In this document: positions 63,175-64,000 of the stretch, one piece after another
Numbering within the stretch: the stretch's first letter is position 1
Layout: every line of letters starts with the position of its first letter
Source: Bradyrhizobium sp. CB82
GTDB lineage: Bacteria > Pseudomonadota > Alphaproteobacteria > Rhizobiales > Xanthobacteraceae
DNA length: 64,000 nt
Assembly (NCBI RefSeq): GCF_029714405.1
Contig: NZ_CP121650.1
Coordinates: forward strand, 5,461,001 to 5,525,000
Direction of reading: 5' to 3'
Made by a program: the position numbers and the translations under genes
The notes under the pieces: generated by a model
The model's database searches: none
What the model saw: only the letters and a program-made list of their open reading frames with translations
Told to the model about the DNA's origin: nothing

Positions 63175-63190
63175 ATAGAACGTTCCAAAT
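63175..63190. promoter_or_regulatory. LacI-type operator, site 2 (proximal to the SDR)
   Basis: ATAGAACGTTCCAAAT shares the core GAACGTTC and the right half TTCCAA with site 1; the left half differs at one position. It is centred 57 bases upstream of the SDR ATG at 63239. A weaker GAACGTCC at 63154-63161 might be an auxiliary half-site. Confidence 0.75.
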
Positions 63191-63238
63191 GAAACTGATG
63201 CCCGTTCACCGGGCTCGAGCGCATGGGAGGAAACCGAT

Positions 63239-64000
63239 ATGGGCGATCAGCGACGACCTAGCGCCTTGGTGACGGGGGCGGGGCGCGGCATCGGCCGCGC
63301 CATCGCGCTCGCGTTATCGCAAGCCGGCTTCTCGATCATCGTGAATGATCTTCCTGGCTCGAAAGATCTCGACGAGACGGTGGCCGCCATCCGCGAAACA
63401 GGCGGGGATGCAAGCGCCATCGCGATGGATATTTCGCAGCTCGAGCAGCACCAGCAATTCGTAGACGAAGCATGGAATGCCTTTGGCGGCATCGACTGCC
63501 TCGTCAACAATGCTGGTGTATCCGTTAGCGTCCGCGACGATCTCTTGAAGATGACGCCGGAAAGCTATGACCGCGTGATGAGGATCAACCTGCGCGGCCC
63601 CCTCTTCCTGACCCAGGAGGTCGCGCGGAGGATGATCGGCGCGCAATCGCAGCACTTTCGCAGCATCATCACGATCTCGTCGATCAATGCCGAATTCGCC
63701 TCGACTGACCGCGGCGAGTACTGCGTCTCCAAGACGGGTTTGTCCATGATGGCCCGGCTTTTCGCTATCCGGCTTGCCGATCACGGCATCGGCTCCTACG
63801 AGCTTCGGCCAGGGATCATTCGAACGCAGATGACCGCAGTTGCCAAGGACAAGTACGACCGGCTCATTGGCGAGGGTCTCACGCCTATCAAGCGTTGGGG
63901 CGAGCCCGAGGATATCGGAAAGGCCGTCGCCACTCTGGCGACAGGCCAACTCGGCTATTCCACGGGAGACGTCATCCACATCGATGGCGGCCTGGCGCTG
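63239..64000 (+). CDS. SDR-family oxidoreductase (3-ketoacyl-ACP reductase-like), runs off the right edge
   Basis: 254 residues from ATG 63239 (GGGAGGAAA upstream) to the end of the window, lacking only the last few. Cofactor loop TGAGRGIG, NNAG near 88, active-site SSINAEFASTDRGEYCVSKTG with a proper Tyr-x3-Lys, and DVIHIDGGLAL. Divergent from the LacI-type regulator and probably controlled with the same operators. It likely oxidises a sugar- or polyol-like intermediate of the pathway. The ketoacyl reductase label is only the family's generic name. Confidence 0.9.
   Translation, partial: MGDQRRPSALVTGAGRGIGRAIALALSQAGFSIIVNDLPGSKDLDETVAAIRETGGDASAIAMDISQLEQHQQFVDEAWNAFGGIDCLVNNAGVSVSVRDDLLKMTPESYDRVMRINLRGPLFLTQEVARRMIGAQSQHFRSIITISSINAEFASTDRGEYCVSKTGLSMMARLFAIRLADHGIGSYELRPGIIRTQMTAVAKDKYDRLIGEGLTPIKRWGEPEDIGKAVATLATGQLGYSTGDVIHIDGGLAL

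Overview
The window reads as chromosomal DNA of a GC-rich alphaproteobacterium, most likely Bradyrhizobium or a close relative. The reasons are codon use, protein similarity as I recognise it, a complete HutF-type histidine pathway, a phasin, many small secreted proteins, and dispersed palindromic repeats that I recognise from Bradyrhizobium genomes. No rRNA, tRNA, CRISPR array or prophage was seen. There is one insertion sequence (IS630 family) and several gene remnants.

Layout. 1-5.5 kb: a truncated propionyl-CoA carboxylase alpha gene, a zinc metallopeptidase-like protein and a hybrid histidine kinase. 5.6-10.4 kb: a small EamA protein, then a histidine kinase/NtrC-type regulator pair followed by a near-perfect sigma54 promoter and two paralogous repeat proteins of unknown function. 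10.4-13 kb: an MFS transporter and an ArsB/NhaD-type permease. 13.1-18.5 kb: a divergent sugar-acid cluster (MFS transporter and GntR regulator on one side; enolase-superfamily dehydratase, gluconate 5-dehydrogenase and idonate 5-dehydrogenase on the other). 18.5-22.8 kb: a NarL-type two-component pair, an orphan membrane protein and an ArsR/SRPBCC pair. 23-26.6 kb: a serine hydrolase, an atypical SDR divergent from a GNAT protein, and a MarC protein.

26.6-39.3 kb is a looser accessory stretch. It holds dispersed repeats, small secreted proteins, a Crp/Fnr regulator, a phasin, an AlkP-superfamily phosphodiesterase, a 1-Cys peroxiredoxin, an H1-like basic protein, and remnants of a DNA photolyase, a DUF2177 protein and a host-attachment-type protein. 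The IS630 element (39.3-40.35 kb) sits exactly at the stop codon of hutU.

40.35-50.9 kb is the histidine utilisation locus. hutI-hutH-hutU run left. hutF-hutC, a NitT/TauT-type ABC transporter and an M20 amidase run right. A perfect 20-bp palindrome, probably the HutC operator, lies between the two arms. No hutG is visible.

50.9-64 kb is a LacI-controlled regulon. An almost gapless 12-kb unit runs left: lacI, Gfo/Idh/MocA dehydrogenase, CoA-transferase, enoyl-CoA hydratase, sugar-type ABC transporter and two GMC oxidoreductases. A divergent SDR runs off the right end. Two GAACGTTC-centred palindromes sit in the divergent promoter region. I do not recognise this as a described pathway. It and the sigma54-linked repeat-protein locus are the best candidates for undescribed biology here.
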